64,000 nucleotides of DNA from JAGXQV01 sp964451375 (lineage in GTDB: Bacteria; Pseudomonadota; Gammaproteobacteria; Burkholderiales; Sulfuricellaceae): contig CAYVIN010000002.1 in the NCBI GenBank assembly GCA_964451375.1, positions 1 through 64,000 of the forward strand, given 5' to 3'. The notes beneath the pieces were generated by a model. It had not been told where the DNA came from. It saw only the letters and a list, made by a program, of their open reading frames with translations, and ran no database searches. This document shows positions 24,655 to 33,453 of this stretch, one piece after another (position 1 is the stretch's first letter; each line of letters opens with the position of its first letter). The translations under genes were made by a program, and so were the position numbers.

Positions 24655-25290
24655 CTACTTGCCGCCCAGACCATCGAGCTTCATCTGGATAATCTGGCGA
24701 TATTGGCTTTTCTCGCTGCTCTTGTCGAAGGCAGTCTGATAAGCCGTACGCGCTTCCGCATTCTTTCCCTGCGCCACCAGGATGTCGCCTTTGAGGTCGG
24801 CAAACAAGGCTACAAAGCTCGATCCCGGCTGTTCATCCACCAGCTTCTGCGCTTCCGGATACTTCTTCTCATCGAGCAATACACCAGCCAGGCGCAACTT
24901 GGCGATATCGCGCACTTCAGTTTCCTTGGTGCGCTCAATAGCCCATTGCAACTGCGCCTTGGCGCTCTGGATGTCGCCATTGTCGTAGTTCACCGACGCT
25001 GCTACCAACGCGGCGCGAGGCGCGTAGGCGGTATTCGGATATAACTCCATCACCTGACCGGCAGCATCACGTATGCGCTTGATATCGCCGCTCCGCAGGA
25101 CGCTTTGCAACACCCCATAAGTCATCGAAGCCTTGGCGGATTGGGTGTTCTGGTAATAACGCCAGCCCTGAACACCGGCCACGGTGGCAAAAAACACCGT
25201 CGCCGCGAGCATCACCACGGTGCCATTACGCTTCCACCAAGCCTTGAGTGCGTCTATCTGTTCCTGTTCTTCGAGATCGTATGTAGACAT
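24655..25290 (-). CDS. yfgM: YfgM-family TPR protein, SecYEG ancillary factor
   Basis: A 211-residue protein with a cytoplasmic N-terminus (YDLEEQEQIDALKAWWKRNG), one membrane span at about 23-43 and periplasmic tetratricopeptide-like helices (DUF2133/TPR_21). In E. coli YfgM binds SecYEG and the chaperone PpiD and supports handover of periplasmic and outer-membrane proteins. The position between hisS and bamB is the conserved one. Confidence 0.93.
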   Translation of the reverse strand: MSTYDLEEQEQIDALKAWWKRNGTVVMLAATVFFATVAGVQGWRYYQNTQSAKASMTYGVLQSVLRSGDIKRIRDAAGQVMELYPNTAYAPRAALVAASVNYDNGDIQSAKAQLQWAIERTKETEVRDIAKLRLAGVLLDEKKYPEAQKLVDEQPGSSFVALFADLKGDILVAQGKNAEARTAYQTAFDKSSEKSQYRQIIQMKLDGLGGK

Positions 25291-25311
25291 TCTTGATACC
25301 CTGAAATTAAG

Positions 25312-26574
25312 TTATTGGTTGTTCAGTAATTCTGCTGCCTGTTCCAGCTTCATCCGCGCCTGTTCCGCAAGTTCGCGCAAGGGTTTGACAGTCACCTCGC
25401 CCGCAGCGGCTTCATCGTCGCCGATGATCAGGGCGTAACGCGCCCCGCTGGCGTCGGCCTTTTTCATCTGGGATTTGAAGCTCCCGCCGCCGCAGTGGAG
25501 GATAACATCCAAACCCCGGTCGCGCAGCTTTTCCGCCGCAGTCATCGCCATTTGGTCGGCGGCCTCGCCAACGTGCAGCAAATAAGCATCCGGCGCGCGA
25601 CGCGGCGCCTGGAAGCCGCCATCTTCGAGTAACGCGAGTAGACGCTCTACACCCATTGCAAATCCGCAAGCCGGCGCGGGTTTGCCGCCGATTTGCTCGA
25701 TCAGGCCGTCGTAACGCCCTCCAGCGCAAACGGTGCCTTGTGCGCCCAGGCGATCCGTGACCCACTCAAACACCGTGAAATTGTAATAATCCAGACCACG
25801 CACCAGACGCGGGTTGATTTCATACGCGACTCCGGCGTTGCGCAACATCACCTGCAACGCCTCGAAATGTTTGAGTGAGGCCTCGTCAAGATCGTCCAAC
25901 AGCTTGGGGGCAGCTTCGATCATCGTCTGCATCGCGGGATTCTTGGAGTCCAGTACCCGCAACGGGTTGGTGTGGAGGCGGCGTTTGGCCTCCTCATCAA
26001 GAATATCCTGATGCTGCTCAAGGTAATGAATGAGTTTCTTGCGATGCCGCGCACGGTCTTCCCCGGTGCCCAGCGTGTTGATTTGCAGAGTTATCCCGTC
26101 CAGTCCCAGCAAACGCCACAAACGCGCCGTCATCAGAATGTGTTCGGCGTCCATATCGGGGCCTGCATAGCCGAGAGACTCCACACCGACTTGGTGAAAC
26201 TGGCGATAGCGGCCTTTTTGCGGACGTTCATGGCGGAACATCGGCCCCATGTACCATAGACGCTGCGGGGCGTTATACAGCAGATTGTGCTGCAATACCG
26301 CTCGCACACAGGACGCCGTACCCTCCGGGCGCAAGGTCAGACTGTCCCCGTTTAGCGCGTCGATAAAGGTATACATCTCCTTTTCGACGATATCGGTCAC
26401 TTCGCCGATAGCGCGCTTGAACAGAGAAGTCTGTTCGACAATGGGCATCCGTATCGATTGGTAACCGTAGGCGCCCAGCCATTCCTGTATGGTTTGTTCA
26501 AAAAACGCCCACAAGTCGGCGTGTTGCGGCAGGATGTCGTTCATCCCCCGGATGGCTTGGATTTGCTGCGTCAT
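25312..26574 (-). CDS. hisS: Histidyl-tRNA synthetase
   Basis: A class II synthetase that charges tRNA-His. The 420-residue length is usual. Motif 2 includes RPEGTASCVRA and the FRHERPQKGRYRQFHQ block; the histidine-specific segment is GLDYYNFTVFEW; motif 3 is GFAMGVERLL. The C-terminal anticodon-binding domain follows (YLLHVGEAADQMA). Its ATG overlaps the ispG stop as ATGA, so the two are translationally coupled. Confidence 0.98.
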   Translation of the reverse strand: MTQQIQAIRGMNDILPQHADLWAFFEQTIQEWLGAYGYQSIRMPIVEQTSLFKRAIGEVTDIVEKEMYTFIDALNGDSLTLRPEGTASCVRAVLQHNLLYNAPQRLWYMGPMFRHERPQKGRYRQFHQVGVESLGYAGPDMDAEHILMTARLWRLLGLDGITLQINTLGTGEDRARHRKKLIHYLEQHQDILDEEAKRRLHTNPLRVLDSKNPAMQTMIEAAPKLLDDLDEASLKHFEALQVMLRNAGVAYEINPRLVRGLDYYNFTVFEWVTDRLGAQGTVCAGGRYDGLIEQIGGKPAPACGFAMGVERLLALLEDGGFQAPRRAPDAYLLHVGEAADQMAMTAAEKLRDRGLDVILHCGGGSFKSQMKKADASGARYALIIGDDEAAAGEVTVKPLRELAEQARMKLEQAAELLNNQ

Positions 26575-27662
26575 GTCGTTGCTTTCGCTTTCAGTACGGC
26601 GATGCGCTGGCGCACCTGCTTTTCTATTTCTTCGACGATTTCATTCTCGGAAACCTTGCCTGCTGGCTTACCTTCCAGATAAAGGAGGTTGGGTGAGCCG
26701 CCCGCCAGACCGATGTCCGCTTCGCGCGCTTCACCGGGGCCGTTCACCACGCAACCGATCACCGCCACGTCGAGGTGTTCGAGAATGTCTTCCAGGCGCA
26801 TCTCCAAGGCGTTCACCACCTTGATCACGTCAAAGTTCTGGCGGGAGCAGGAGGGGCAGGCAATGATGTTCACCCCCTTGTTGCGCAGGTGCAGACTCTT
26901 GAGGATGTCGAACCCGACTTTCACCTCTTCCACCGGATCGGCAGCCAGCGATACCCGAATCGTGTCGCCGATGCCCTGTGCCAGCAGTAAGCCCAGCCCG
27001 ATAGCAGATTTCACGCTACCCGCGCGCAATCCGCCGGCTTCCGTAATACCAAGGTGGAGGGGCTGCTCAATGCGTTCGGCGAGGAGCTTGTAAGCCTCCA
27101 CCGTCATGAATATTTCCGAGGCTTTGAGGCTGATTTTGAAATCGGGGAAATCCAGCCGTTCGAGGATGTCGATGTGGCGCATTGCCGATTCCACCATCGC
27201 CTGCGGTGTCGGTTCACCGTATTTCTGCTGCAAATCCTTTTCCAGCGACCCAGCATTCACACCAATACGAATCGGAATGCCGTGATCCTTGGCCGACTGC
27301 ACCACGGCGCGCACCCGGTCTTCCCGCCCAATATTGCCGGGATTGATGCGCAGGCAATCAGCGCCGAGTTCGGCGACCCGCAAGGCGATCTTGTAGTCGA
27401 AATGGATGTCGGTAATCAGGGGAACCGCGACGCGCTTCTTGATTTCGCCGAAAGCTTCCGCAGCTTCCATGGAAGGCACTGAGACCCGCACCAAGTCTGC
27501 ACCGGCCCGCACTGCGCGCTCGATTTGGGCCACAGTAGCCTCAACGTCGCAGGTTTCGGTGTTGGTCATGGTCTGCACACTGATCGGCGCATCACCGCCG
27601 ACCAATACGTCACCGACCTTGATTTGCCGGCTCTTGCGGCGCGGAATTTCGTGGTGAAACAT
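26571..27662 (-). CDS. ispG: 4-hydroxy-3-methylbut-2-en-1-yl diphosphate synthase IspG (GcpE)
   Basis: IspG is the [4Fe-4S] enzyme that converts MEcPP to HMBPP in the non-mevalonate isoprenoid pathway. The 363 residues include the TIM-barrel part (MTNTETCDVEATVAQI, DIHFDYKIAL, RINPGNIG) and the cluster ligands CPSC in the middle and the third Cys in GCVVNGPGEA. With dxr in the same window it shows that this organism uses the MEP pathway. It lies between rodZ and hisS. Confidence 0.98.
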   Translation of the reverse strand: MFHHEIPRRKSRQIKVGDVLVGGDAPISVQTMTNTETCDVEATVAQIERAVRAGADLVRVSVPSMEAAEAFGEIKKRVAVPLITDIHFDYKIALRVAELGADCLRINPGNIGREDRVRAVVQSAKDHGIPIRIGVNAGSLEKDLQQKYGEPTPQAMVESAMRHIDILERLDFPDFKISLKASEIFMTVEAYKLLAERIEQPLHLGITEAGGLRAGSVKSAIGLGLLLAQGIGDTIRVSLAADPVEEVKVGFDILKSLHLRNKGVNIIACPSCSRQNFDVIKVVNALEMRLEDILEHLDVAVIGCVVNGPGEAREADIGLAGGSPNLLYLEGKPAGKVSENEIVEEIEKQVRQRIAVLKAKATT

Positions 27663-27668
27663 GGCGGA

Positions 27669-28595
27669 TCAGTTCAGGGTCAGGCGCGCCACGTCACCGG
27701 AAGAGGGAGTGGGAGCAAGCTCAACCTGCTTGTCGTTGTAATAAACCTTGACGTTTGAGGCCCTGCCAACAGTCAGCGCAAACGGCGGAGTACCGGAAAT
27801 AATCTGTTCATTGCCAGCATATCCCGTCTGTTTGTAGATGGTGCGCCCAGCCTTGTCGCGAATTTCAACCCAGGATTCGCCACTAAACGTCAAGCGCACT
27901 TTACTGGAACCAGAACTCGCCGCATCGGCGCTTGAAGGAACGGGCTGAACTGCTTGTGTAACCGACAATTCCTTGGGAGGCGGCGTAGATTCCTTGGCGG
28001 GAACCATCGCGGCACCAGGCTGCGGAGCCTCATTTGCCGGAGCAGGCGCGTCGATCGGCACAGGCACATTTGCCGGGGGCAGGGACAAAGGCACAGCAGA
28101 GCTATCACCGGCAGGCTTAACAACCACGGTATGGTTGCTCCCGCCTTGAATCAGCTCAAAAACACCCCACGCAAGTAACGCGGCGACTCCTAGAACAACC
28201 GGCAACATTTTAAGTACACGCGACTTTTCATTATTACTGGAAAAAGTGCGCTGACTGCGCGAGGACGAAAATTCGGCCTGTCCTGGCGGGACGGATATCG
28301 CCTGGATATGGACAGACTGGGGAGTCGTCGGTTGGCAAACCGCCAACAACGGCTCGGGGTCGAGATGCAACAATTTTGCATAGTTGCGAATGAATCCGCG
28401 AATAAACGTCATACCCGGCAATTTTTCGAATTCTTCCGATTCGATGGCCTCGATTTGCCGCGCCGAAAGCCGCAGACTGCGCGCCACATCCATGACGCTC
28501 AGACCCTTTTCCATACGCGCAGCCGCCAGCACTTTACCGGGGGATACCGGGGGAATGACCGTCTCTTCGACGGGTTCCTGAATCTCGTCAGTCAC
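27669..28595 (-). CDS. rodZ: RodZ-like cell-shape protein with HTH domain
   Basis: RodZ links the MreB cytoskeleton to the rod-shape wall machinery. The 308-residue protein has a cytoplasmic helix-turn-helix of the Xre type at about 18-85 (LAAARMEKGLSVMDVARSL), a basic stretch, one membrane span at about 148-166, a Pro/Ala-rich periplasmic linker, and a C-terminal DUF4115 domain (LTFSGESWVEIRDKAGR onward). The start is GTG, overlapping the pilW stop as GTGA. Confidence 0.93.
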   Translation of the reverse strand: MTDEIQEPVEETVIPPVSPGKVLAAARMEKGLSVMDVARSLRLSARQIEAIESEEFEKLPGMTFIRGFIRNYAKLLHLDPEPLLAVCQPTTPQSVHIQAISVPPGQAEFSSSRSQRTFSSNNEKSRVLKMLPVVLGVAALLAWGVFELIQGGSNHTVVVKPAGDSSAVPLSLPPANVPVPIDAPAPANEAPQPGAAMVPAKESTPPPKELSVTQAVQPVPSSADAASSGSSKVRLTFSGESWVEIRDKAGRTIYKQTGYAGNEQIISGTPPFALTVGRASNVKVYYNDKQVELAPTPSSGDVARLTLN

Positions 28596-29380
28596 TTGTT
28601 GTTCCTCTGTCCGATGAATTTGGACAATTCACTGAATTCGTATTGATTATTGCGCAGCGCCAAAGCTTCACGAGAATCCGGAAAACTCTTGCGTAACTGC
28701 GTCCCATACCGCTCTTCGGCCTGTTTGTTGCCCAAGCCCCGCTCAACTCTTACCGCCAGCCACAACACATCGGGAGCGGAAGGCGCCACCTGAAACAAAC
28801 GCACGGAATACTCCTTGGCATCCAGATAATCCTTGCGCATGAAAGCCATTTCGGCCAGGTAATACAACGCCTGCGGCGATTGTGGCTGTAACTTGTTAGC
28901 CCTGATGAAGGCGTCTTCCGCCGCATCGAGGTCATTCTTTTTCAGGGAGCACAATCCGACATTGATATGTGATTTCGCGGGAGTTGTGTAAAGCGGATTC
29001 TTCAGCGCCGCCGAAAAATGCTTCATTGCTTCGTCAACGCGGTTGCGCTGGCACAGATACCACCCGAAATTATTGTGAATATCGGGGTTTTTTTCGTCAT
29101 ACCCCAGCGCCTTGCGGAAACTATCTTCTGCCTGATCGAACTCCCGCAGTTCCATGTAAACCAGCCCCAGAACATTATAGGCGGGAGCGTAATGCGAATC
29201 CGCCTTGAGCGCTTCTTTGAGTTCTTCAAGAGCAACTGCAAACTGGCCGCGACTGAAGTACGCCGAACCCAACTCCGTATGCGCCTGTGCACGTGAAATC
29301 GAATCGGGATCGGCAGCGAGGCCCGTGTTTTGCCAGCAACATCCCAGGAGAACCAACAGAAAGACTATTACCCGCCTCAT
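28592..29380 (-). CDS. pilW: PilW/PilF type IV pilus biogenesis lipoprotein-like TPR protein
   Basis: This pilotin helps the PilQ secretin assemble in the outer membrane. The 262-residue protein has a signal peptide and six tetratricopeptide repeats (HTELGSAYFSRGQFAVALEE, YAPAYNVLGLVYMELREFDQ, DIHNNFGWYLCQRNRVDEA and so on). The signal peptide reads VLLGCCWQ, so Cys14 or Cys15 could be the lipidated residue. The position between rlmN and rodZ is the conserved one. It overlaps both neighbours by 4 bp. Confidence 0.93.
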   Translation of the reverse strand: MRRVIVFLLVLLGCCWQNTGLAADPDSISRAQAHTELGSAYFSRGQFAVALEELKEALKADSHYAPAYNVLGLVYMELREFDQAEDSFRKALGYDEKNPDIHNNFGWYLCQRNRVDEAMKHFSAALKNPLYTTPAKSHINVGLCSLKKNDLDAAEDAFIRANKLQPQSPQALYYLAEMAFMRKDYLDAKEYSVRLFQVAPSAPDVLWLAVRVERGLGNKQAEERYGTQLRKSFPDSREALALRNNQYEFSELSKFIGQRNNK

Positions 29381-30459
29381 GCAGCCTCCCTGAAAGAAGG
29401 TTCGGCACGGCGAGTTTTATCCAACACCTTGCCGGCAAGTTGCCCACACGCCGCATCGATATCGTCCCCACGGGTTTTACGGGTGGTTGTCACCAGACCA
29501 GCGCGCATCAGAAGCTCGGCAAACCGGCGTATGGCATCGGCGCGGGAACGCTCATAGCCGCCCTGCAGAAAGGGATTAAAGGGGATCAGGTTGAATTTAC
29601 ACGGCACATCTCTGATCAACTCAATCAATTCCCCGGCGTGGGCCGGAGTATCGTTAACGCCGTCGAGCATGACGTATTCGAATGTAATAAAGTCGCGTGG
29701 GGCTTTTTCGATGTAGCGGCGGCACGCCGCAATCAGTTCAGCGAGAGGATATTTGCGGTTGATTGGCACCAACTTATCGCGCAAGGCATCATTGGAGGCA
29801 TGAAGAGACACGGCTAAAGCCACCGGACACTCATCCCGCAAACGATCCATAGCCGGTATGATCCCGGAGGTACTGACCGTCACCCGCCGCCGCGACAACC
29901 CGTAAGCATAATCGTCCAGCATCAGATTCACCGCAGCGACGGTGTTTTCAAAATTCAGCAGCGGCTCGCCCATGCCCATCAACACGACGTTGCTGATCAC
30001 CCGCTCGTCACGGGGCGTACAGCCCAACGCCTTGTTGGCCCACCATAACTGACCGATAATTTCAGCGACAGACAGGTTACGGTTAAAGCCCTGTCTGCCG
30101 GTCGAACAAAAGCTGCACTCCAGCGCACAACCAACCTGCGTTGAAACACACAGGGTACCGCGCTCATCTTCGGGGATAAAAACCGTTTCGACGCCATTTC
30201 CCACGCCAACATCGAGCAACCATTTACGGGTGCCGTCACTGGATATTTGTTCGCTGGACAAGCATGGTGGCTCGATCACCGCGCATTCACTCAATTTCGC
30301 CCGCAAAGTTTTTGCCAGATCGCTCATTTTGGCGAAATCGCTTTCACCGAACTGATGTATCCAACGTAGCACCTGCTTAGCGCGAAAAGGCTTCTCGCCA
30401 ATTTCCTGGAAATAGGCGAGAAGCCCTTGCTGATCGAAATCGAGCAGATTAACCGGCAT
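29377..30459 (-). CDS. rlmN: Dual-specificity RNA methyltransferase RlmN
   Basis: A radical-SAM enzyme that methylates C2 of A2503 in 23S rRNA and A37 in some tRNAs. The 360-residue protein has the cluster motif CALECSFC in GCALECSFCSTGRQG, the MGMGEPLLN SAM-binding segment, and the C-terminal mechanistic Cys in GDDIDAACGQLAGK. Its ATG shares a base with the ndk stop (TAATG). Confidence 0.97.
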   Translation of the reverse strand: MPVNLLDFDQQGLLAYFQEIGEKPFRAKQVLRWIHQFGESDFAKMSDLAKTLRAKLSECAVIEPPCLSSEQISSDGTRKWLLDVGVGNGVETVFIPEDERGTLCVSTQVGCALECSFCSTGRQGFNRNLSVAEIIGQLWWANKALGCTPRDERVISNVVLMGMGEPLLNFENTVAAVNLMLDDYAYGLSRRRVTVSTSGIIPAMDRLRDECPVALAVSLHASNDALRDKLVPINRKYPLAELIAACRRYIEKAPRDFITFEYVMLDGVNDTPAHAGELIELIRDVPCKFNLIPFNPFLQGGYERSRADAIRRFAELLMRAGLVTTTRKTRGDDIDAACGQLAGKVLDKTRRAEPSFREAA

Positions 30460-30884
30460 TAGCGGTTATAGACTTCCATCGACGGGAAGAAATAAGCAAT
30501 TTCCACCGCAGCAGTATCAGGGCCATCGGAGCCATGCACCGCATTGGCGTCGATGCTTTCCGCGAAATCGGCGCGGATAGTCCCCTTCTCGGCTTTCTTC
30601 GGATCGGTAGCACCCATCAATTCACGATTCTTGGCAATGGCGCTTTCGCCTTCCAGCACCTGGATCATCACCGGGCCAGAAACCATAAAATCAACCAGAT
30701 CCTTGAAGAAGGGACGCTCGCGGTGAACCGCATAAAAACCCTCAGCTTCCTGGCGGGACAAGTGCTTCATGCGGGAAGCAACGATTTTGAGACCGTTGGT
30801 TTCGAAACGTGAGTAGATTTTACCAACCACATTTTTTGCCACGGCATCCGGTTTGATAATGGAAAGGGTGCGTTCAACAGCCAT
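30459..30884 (-). CDS. ndk: Nucleoside diphosphate kinase
   Basis: Ndk transfers the gamma phosphate between nucleoside triphosphates and diphosphates through a phosphohistidine. The 141-residue protein has the start ERTLSIIKPDAV and the active-site motif NAVHGSDGPD with the catalytic His. It is the first gene of the ndk-rlmN-pilW-rodZ-ispG-hisS-yfgM-bamB-der run. A GGAG lies 10 bases before the ATG. Confidence 0.98.
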   Translation of the reverse strand: MAVERTLSIIKPDAVAKNVVGKIYSRFETNGLKIVASRMKHLSRQEAEGFYAVHRERPFFKDLVDFMVSGPVMIQVLEGESAIAKNRELMGATDPKKAEKGTIRADFAESIDANAVHGSDGPDTAAVEIAYFFPSMEVYNR

Positions 30885-30919
30885 TTAAATAAATCTCCGT
30901 TAGTTTGGGTTAATTGGTA

Positions 30920-30928
30920 AAGATAACA
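30920..30928 (-). promoter_or_regulatory. Candidate extended -10 promoter of ndk
   Basis: On the minus strand TG-T-TATCTT (30928-30920) forms an extended -10 element about 36 bp before the ndk start. A clear -35 box is missing. Confidence 0.28.
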
Positions 30929-30955
30929 TTTTGAGCGGGCAAAATAAAGGATAAC

Positions 30956-30981
30956 AGCCGCTTTCCCTTCGGATAACGGCT
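30956..30981 (-). terminator. Candidate terminator behind ftsB
   Basis: Starting within the ftsB stop codon the minus strand can fold an 11-pair stem with one mismatch (AGCCGTTATCC with GGAAAGCGGCT) and a GAAG loop. GTTATCCTTTATTTTG follows, a broken U-tract. It would separate the pyrG-kdsA-eno-ftsB run from ndk. Confidence 0.45.
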
Positions 30982-31294
30982 ATTTGCCTTCCTTCTTGTC
31001 TTCCTGCCTGGGAACCTGACGATTGTCTTGCAGAACCTGGAAAAAAATTTCGTCGCGCTTGACCATGCCCAATTCGCTACGCGCCCGTTCTTCGATGGCC
31101 TCGTAGCCTTGTTTCAAATCGCGCACATCGGCATCCAGCGAAGCGTTGCGAGCCTTGAGCGTTTGGCCGACCTCCTTTTGTTTGGCAAGCTCCCTATCAA
31201 CCTCCCACACCCGCAACCAGCTACCTTTGCCCAGCCAGAGCGGATATTGCAAAGCCAATATAAGAGCCACCAAAAAAAGCGTCAACCAGCGCAT
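30980..31294 (-). CDS. ftsB: Cell division protein FtsB
   Basis: FtsB is a small bitopic protein that joins FtsL and FtsQ in the divisome. The 104 residues comprise one N-terminal membrane span (LTLFLVALILALQYPLWLG) and a periplasmic leucine-zipper coiled coil (about 29-75), then the conserved EERARSELGMVKRDEIFFQV segment. The position directly behind eno is conserved in proteobacteria. One base separates it from the eno stop. Confidence 0.95.
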   Translation of the reverse strand: MRWLTLFLVALILALQYPLWLGKGSWLRVWEVDRELAKQKEVGQTLKARNASLDADVRDLKQGYEAIEERARSELGMVKRDEIFFQVLQDNRQVPRQEDKKEGK

Positions 31295-31295
31295 G

Positions 31296-32579
31296 TCAGT
31301 TCAGGTAGCGGAACGCCTCCCGACCGGCATAACTCGCTGCGTCACCAAGCTCTTCCTCAATGCGCAACAACTGATTGTACTTGGCAATACGCTCCGAGCG
31401 GCTGGCTGAACCCGTCTTGATTTGCATGGCGTTGGTCGCCACGGCAATGTCGGCAATAGTGGTGTCCTCGGTTTCACCGGAACGATGCGAAATGACCGTG
31501 GTGTAGGACGCCCGCTTGGCCATTTCGACGGCCGCAAAGGTTTCGCTCAAGGTGCCGATTTGATTGACCTTGACCAGAATCGAGTTGGCGACCCCTTTCT
31601 GGATGCCTTCACGAAGAATGCGTGGATTGGTTACGAACACATCATCGCCAACCAACTGGATGGTTTTGCCGAGTTTATCCGTCAACAGTTTCCAGCCTTC
31701 CCAATCCTGCTCAGCCATACCGTCCTCGATACTGATGATCGGGTACTTGTCCACCCAGGCGGCCATGTAGTCGGTCAATTCGGCGGATGTCAGAACCTTG
31801 CCTTCGGAAGTCAGATGGTATTTGCCGTCCTTGTAAAACTCGGAACTTGCGCAGTCAAGACCAATCGCCACGTCAGAGCCGGGAAGATAACCAGCCGCTT
31901 CAATCGCTTCCATAATGAGCTGAAGAGCCGTTTCGTTGGATGGCAGACTGGGAGCAAAACCACCTTCGTCACCGACCGTCGTCGGCAACCCCTTGGCGTC
32001 GAGAATCTTGTGCAGGGCATGAAACACCTCGGCGCCACAACGCAACGCCTCACGGAAAGTCGGCAACCCCACCGGAATCACCATAAATTCCTGGATATCA
32101 GTACTGTGTGCGGCATGTGCGCCGCCGTTGATAATGTTCATCATCGGCACCGGCAAACGCATCGGGCCTGCGCCGCCAAGGTAACGATATAACGGCAAGC
32201 CGGATTCTTCGGCGGCTGCCTTGGCGACCGCCATAGACACGGCCAGGATAGCATTGGCGCCAAGACGGGATTTATTGTCGGTGCCGTCGAGTTCGATCAA
32301 GGTCTTATCGATAAAACTTTGCTCTTCGGCGTCCAAACCAATAATCGCTTCGCAAATTTCAGTATTGACGTTTTCAACCGCCTTCAACACGCCCTTGCCG
32401 CGATAACGCTGCTTGTCACCATCACGCAATTCAACGGCTTCACGGGTTCCGGTAGACGCACCGGACGGAACGGCAGCACGACCGATTACGCCCGACTCAA
32501 GCAATACGTCTGCTTCAACGGTGGGGTTTCCACGGGAATCCAATATTTCTCTGGCAATCACATCAACAATGGCACTCAT
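31296..32579 (-). CDS. eno: Enolase
   Basis: Enolase converts 2-phosphoglycerate to phosphoenolpyruvate and in many proteobacteria also sits in the RNA degradosome. The 427-residue length is normal. The N-terminal SRGNPTVEADV, catalytic GDEGGFAPSL, metal-ligand segments (SIEDGMAEQDWEG, LVGDDVFVTN) and SHRSGETEDTTIAD are all present. It sits in the conserved pyrG-kdsA-eno-ftsB order. Confidence 0.99.
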   Translation of the reverse strand: MSAIVDVIAREILDSRGNPTVEADVLLESGVIGRAAVPSGASTGTREAVELRDGDKQRYRGKGVLKAVENVNTEICEAIIGLDAEEQSFIDKTLIELDGTDNKSRLGANAILAVSMAVAKAAAEESGLPLYRYLGGAGPMRLPVPMMNIINGGAHAAHSTDIQEFMVIPVGLPTFREALRCGAEVFHALHKILDAKGLPTTVGDEGGFAPSLPSNETALQLIMEAIEAAGYLPGSDVAIGLDCASSEFYKDGKYHLTSEGKVLTSAELTDYMAAWVDKYPIISIEDGMAEQDWEGWKLLTDKLGKTIQLVGDDVFVTNPRILREGIQKGVANSILVKVNQIGTLSETFAAVEMAKRASYTTVISHRSGETEDTTIADIAVATNAMQIKTGSASRSERIAKYNQLLRIEEELGDAASYAGREAFRYLN

Positions 32580-32603
32580 TTTCTTGTCCTTCGCTTTATT
32601 GAC

Positions 32604-33440
32604 TTACAAACTATGCTCGGCAAAACCTTTACGTTTCACCAAGCCATCCAATTCGATCAAGGTTTCCAGCAATTCCTTCATACGCGGCAATGGCCAGGCA
32701 TTCGGCCCATCCGACAAGGCTTGATCCGGGTCAGGATGGGTTTCCATGAACAACCCGGAAATCCCGCTCGCCACGGCAGCCCGCGCCAAAACTGGAACAA
32801 ATTCGCGCTGTCCGCCGCTTTTGTCTCCCTGCCCCCCCGGCAACTGTACCGAATGCGTGGCGTCAAACACTACCGGACAGCCGGTTTCGCGCATCACCAT
32901 CAGGGAACGCATGTCGGAAACCAAGTTGTTATAACCAAAAGACACTCCCCGCTCACAAACCATAATATTATCGGCATTGCTTGCCTGGCGCGCTTTCGCA
33001 ACGACCTGCTTCATGTCCCAGGGCGCGAGAAACTGCCCCTTCTTGATGTTCACCGGCTTACCGGCGCTGGCTGCAGCGGTAATAAAATCAGTCTGACGGC
33101 AAAGGAAGGCAGGGGTTTGCAACACATCGACCACCGCCGCCGCCGCCTTAATCTCGTCAACGGTATGTACGTCGGTCAATACCGAAACACCGATTTCCTT
33201 TTTCACCGAGCCAAGGATATCCAGTCCCTCCTCGATACCCAACCCACGGTAGGAATTGATGGAACTCCTGTTGGCCTTGTCGAAGGACGATTTATATATG
33301 AAGGGGATGTCCAACTCATGACATATTTCCTTCAATACACCCGCAGTGTCGAAAGCCATCTGCCGCGATTCGATCACACACGGCCCGGCAATCAGGAATA
33401 GCGGCTGATCCAGCCCAACCTCGAAATTGCAAAGTTTCAC
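32604..33440 (-). CDS. kdsA: 3-deoxy-D-manno-octulosonate 8-phosphate synthase
   Basis: KdsA condenses PEP with arabinose 5-phosphate to make Kdo8P for lipopolysaccharide. The best start is GTG at 33440, giving 278 residues with the normal N-terminus (VKLCNFEVGLDQPLFLIAGPC) and AAAGG upstream. The longer open frame begins inside pyrG and is rejected. Motifs present are IAGPCVIES, YKSSFDKANRSS, KKGQFLAPWDM and FDATHSVQLPGG. It begins 13 bp after the pyrG stop. Confidence 0.97.
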   Translation of the reverse strand: MKLCNFEVGLDQPLFLIAGPCVIESRQMAFDTAGVLKEICHELDIPFIYKSSFDKANRSSINSYRGLGIEEGLDILGSVKKEIGVSVLTDVHTVDEIKAAAAVVDVLQTPAFLCRQTDFITAAASAGKPVNIKKGQFLAPWDMKQVVAKARQASNADNIMVCERGVSFGYNNLVSDMRSLMVMRETGCPVVFDATHSVQLPGGQGDKSGGQREFVPVLARAAVASGISGLFMETHPDPDQALSDGPNAWPLPRMKELLETLIELDGLVKRKGFAEHSL

Positions 33441-33453
33441 TGTAGCCTTTCGT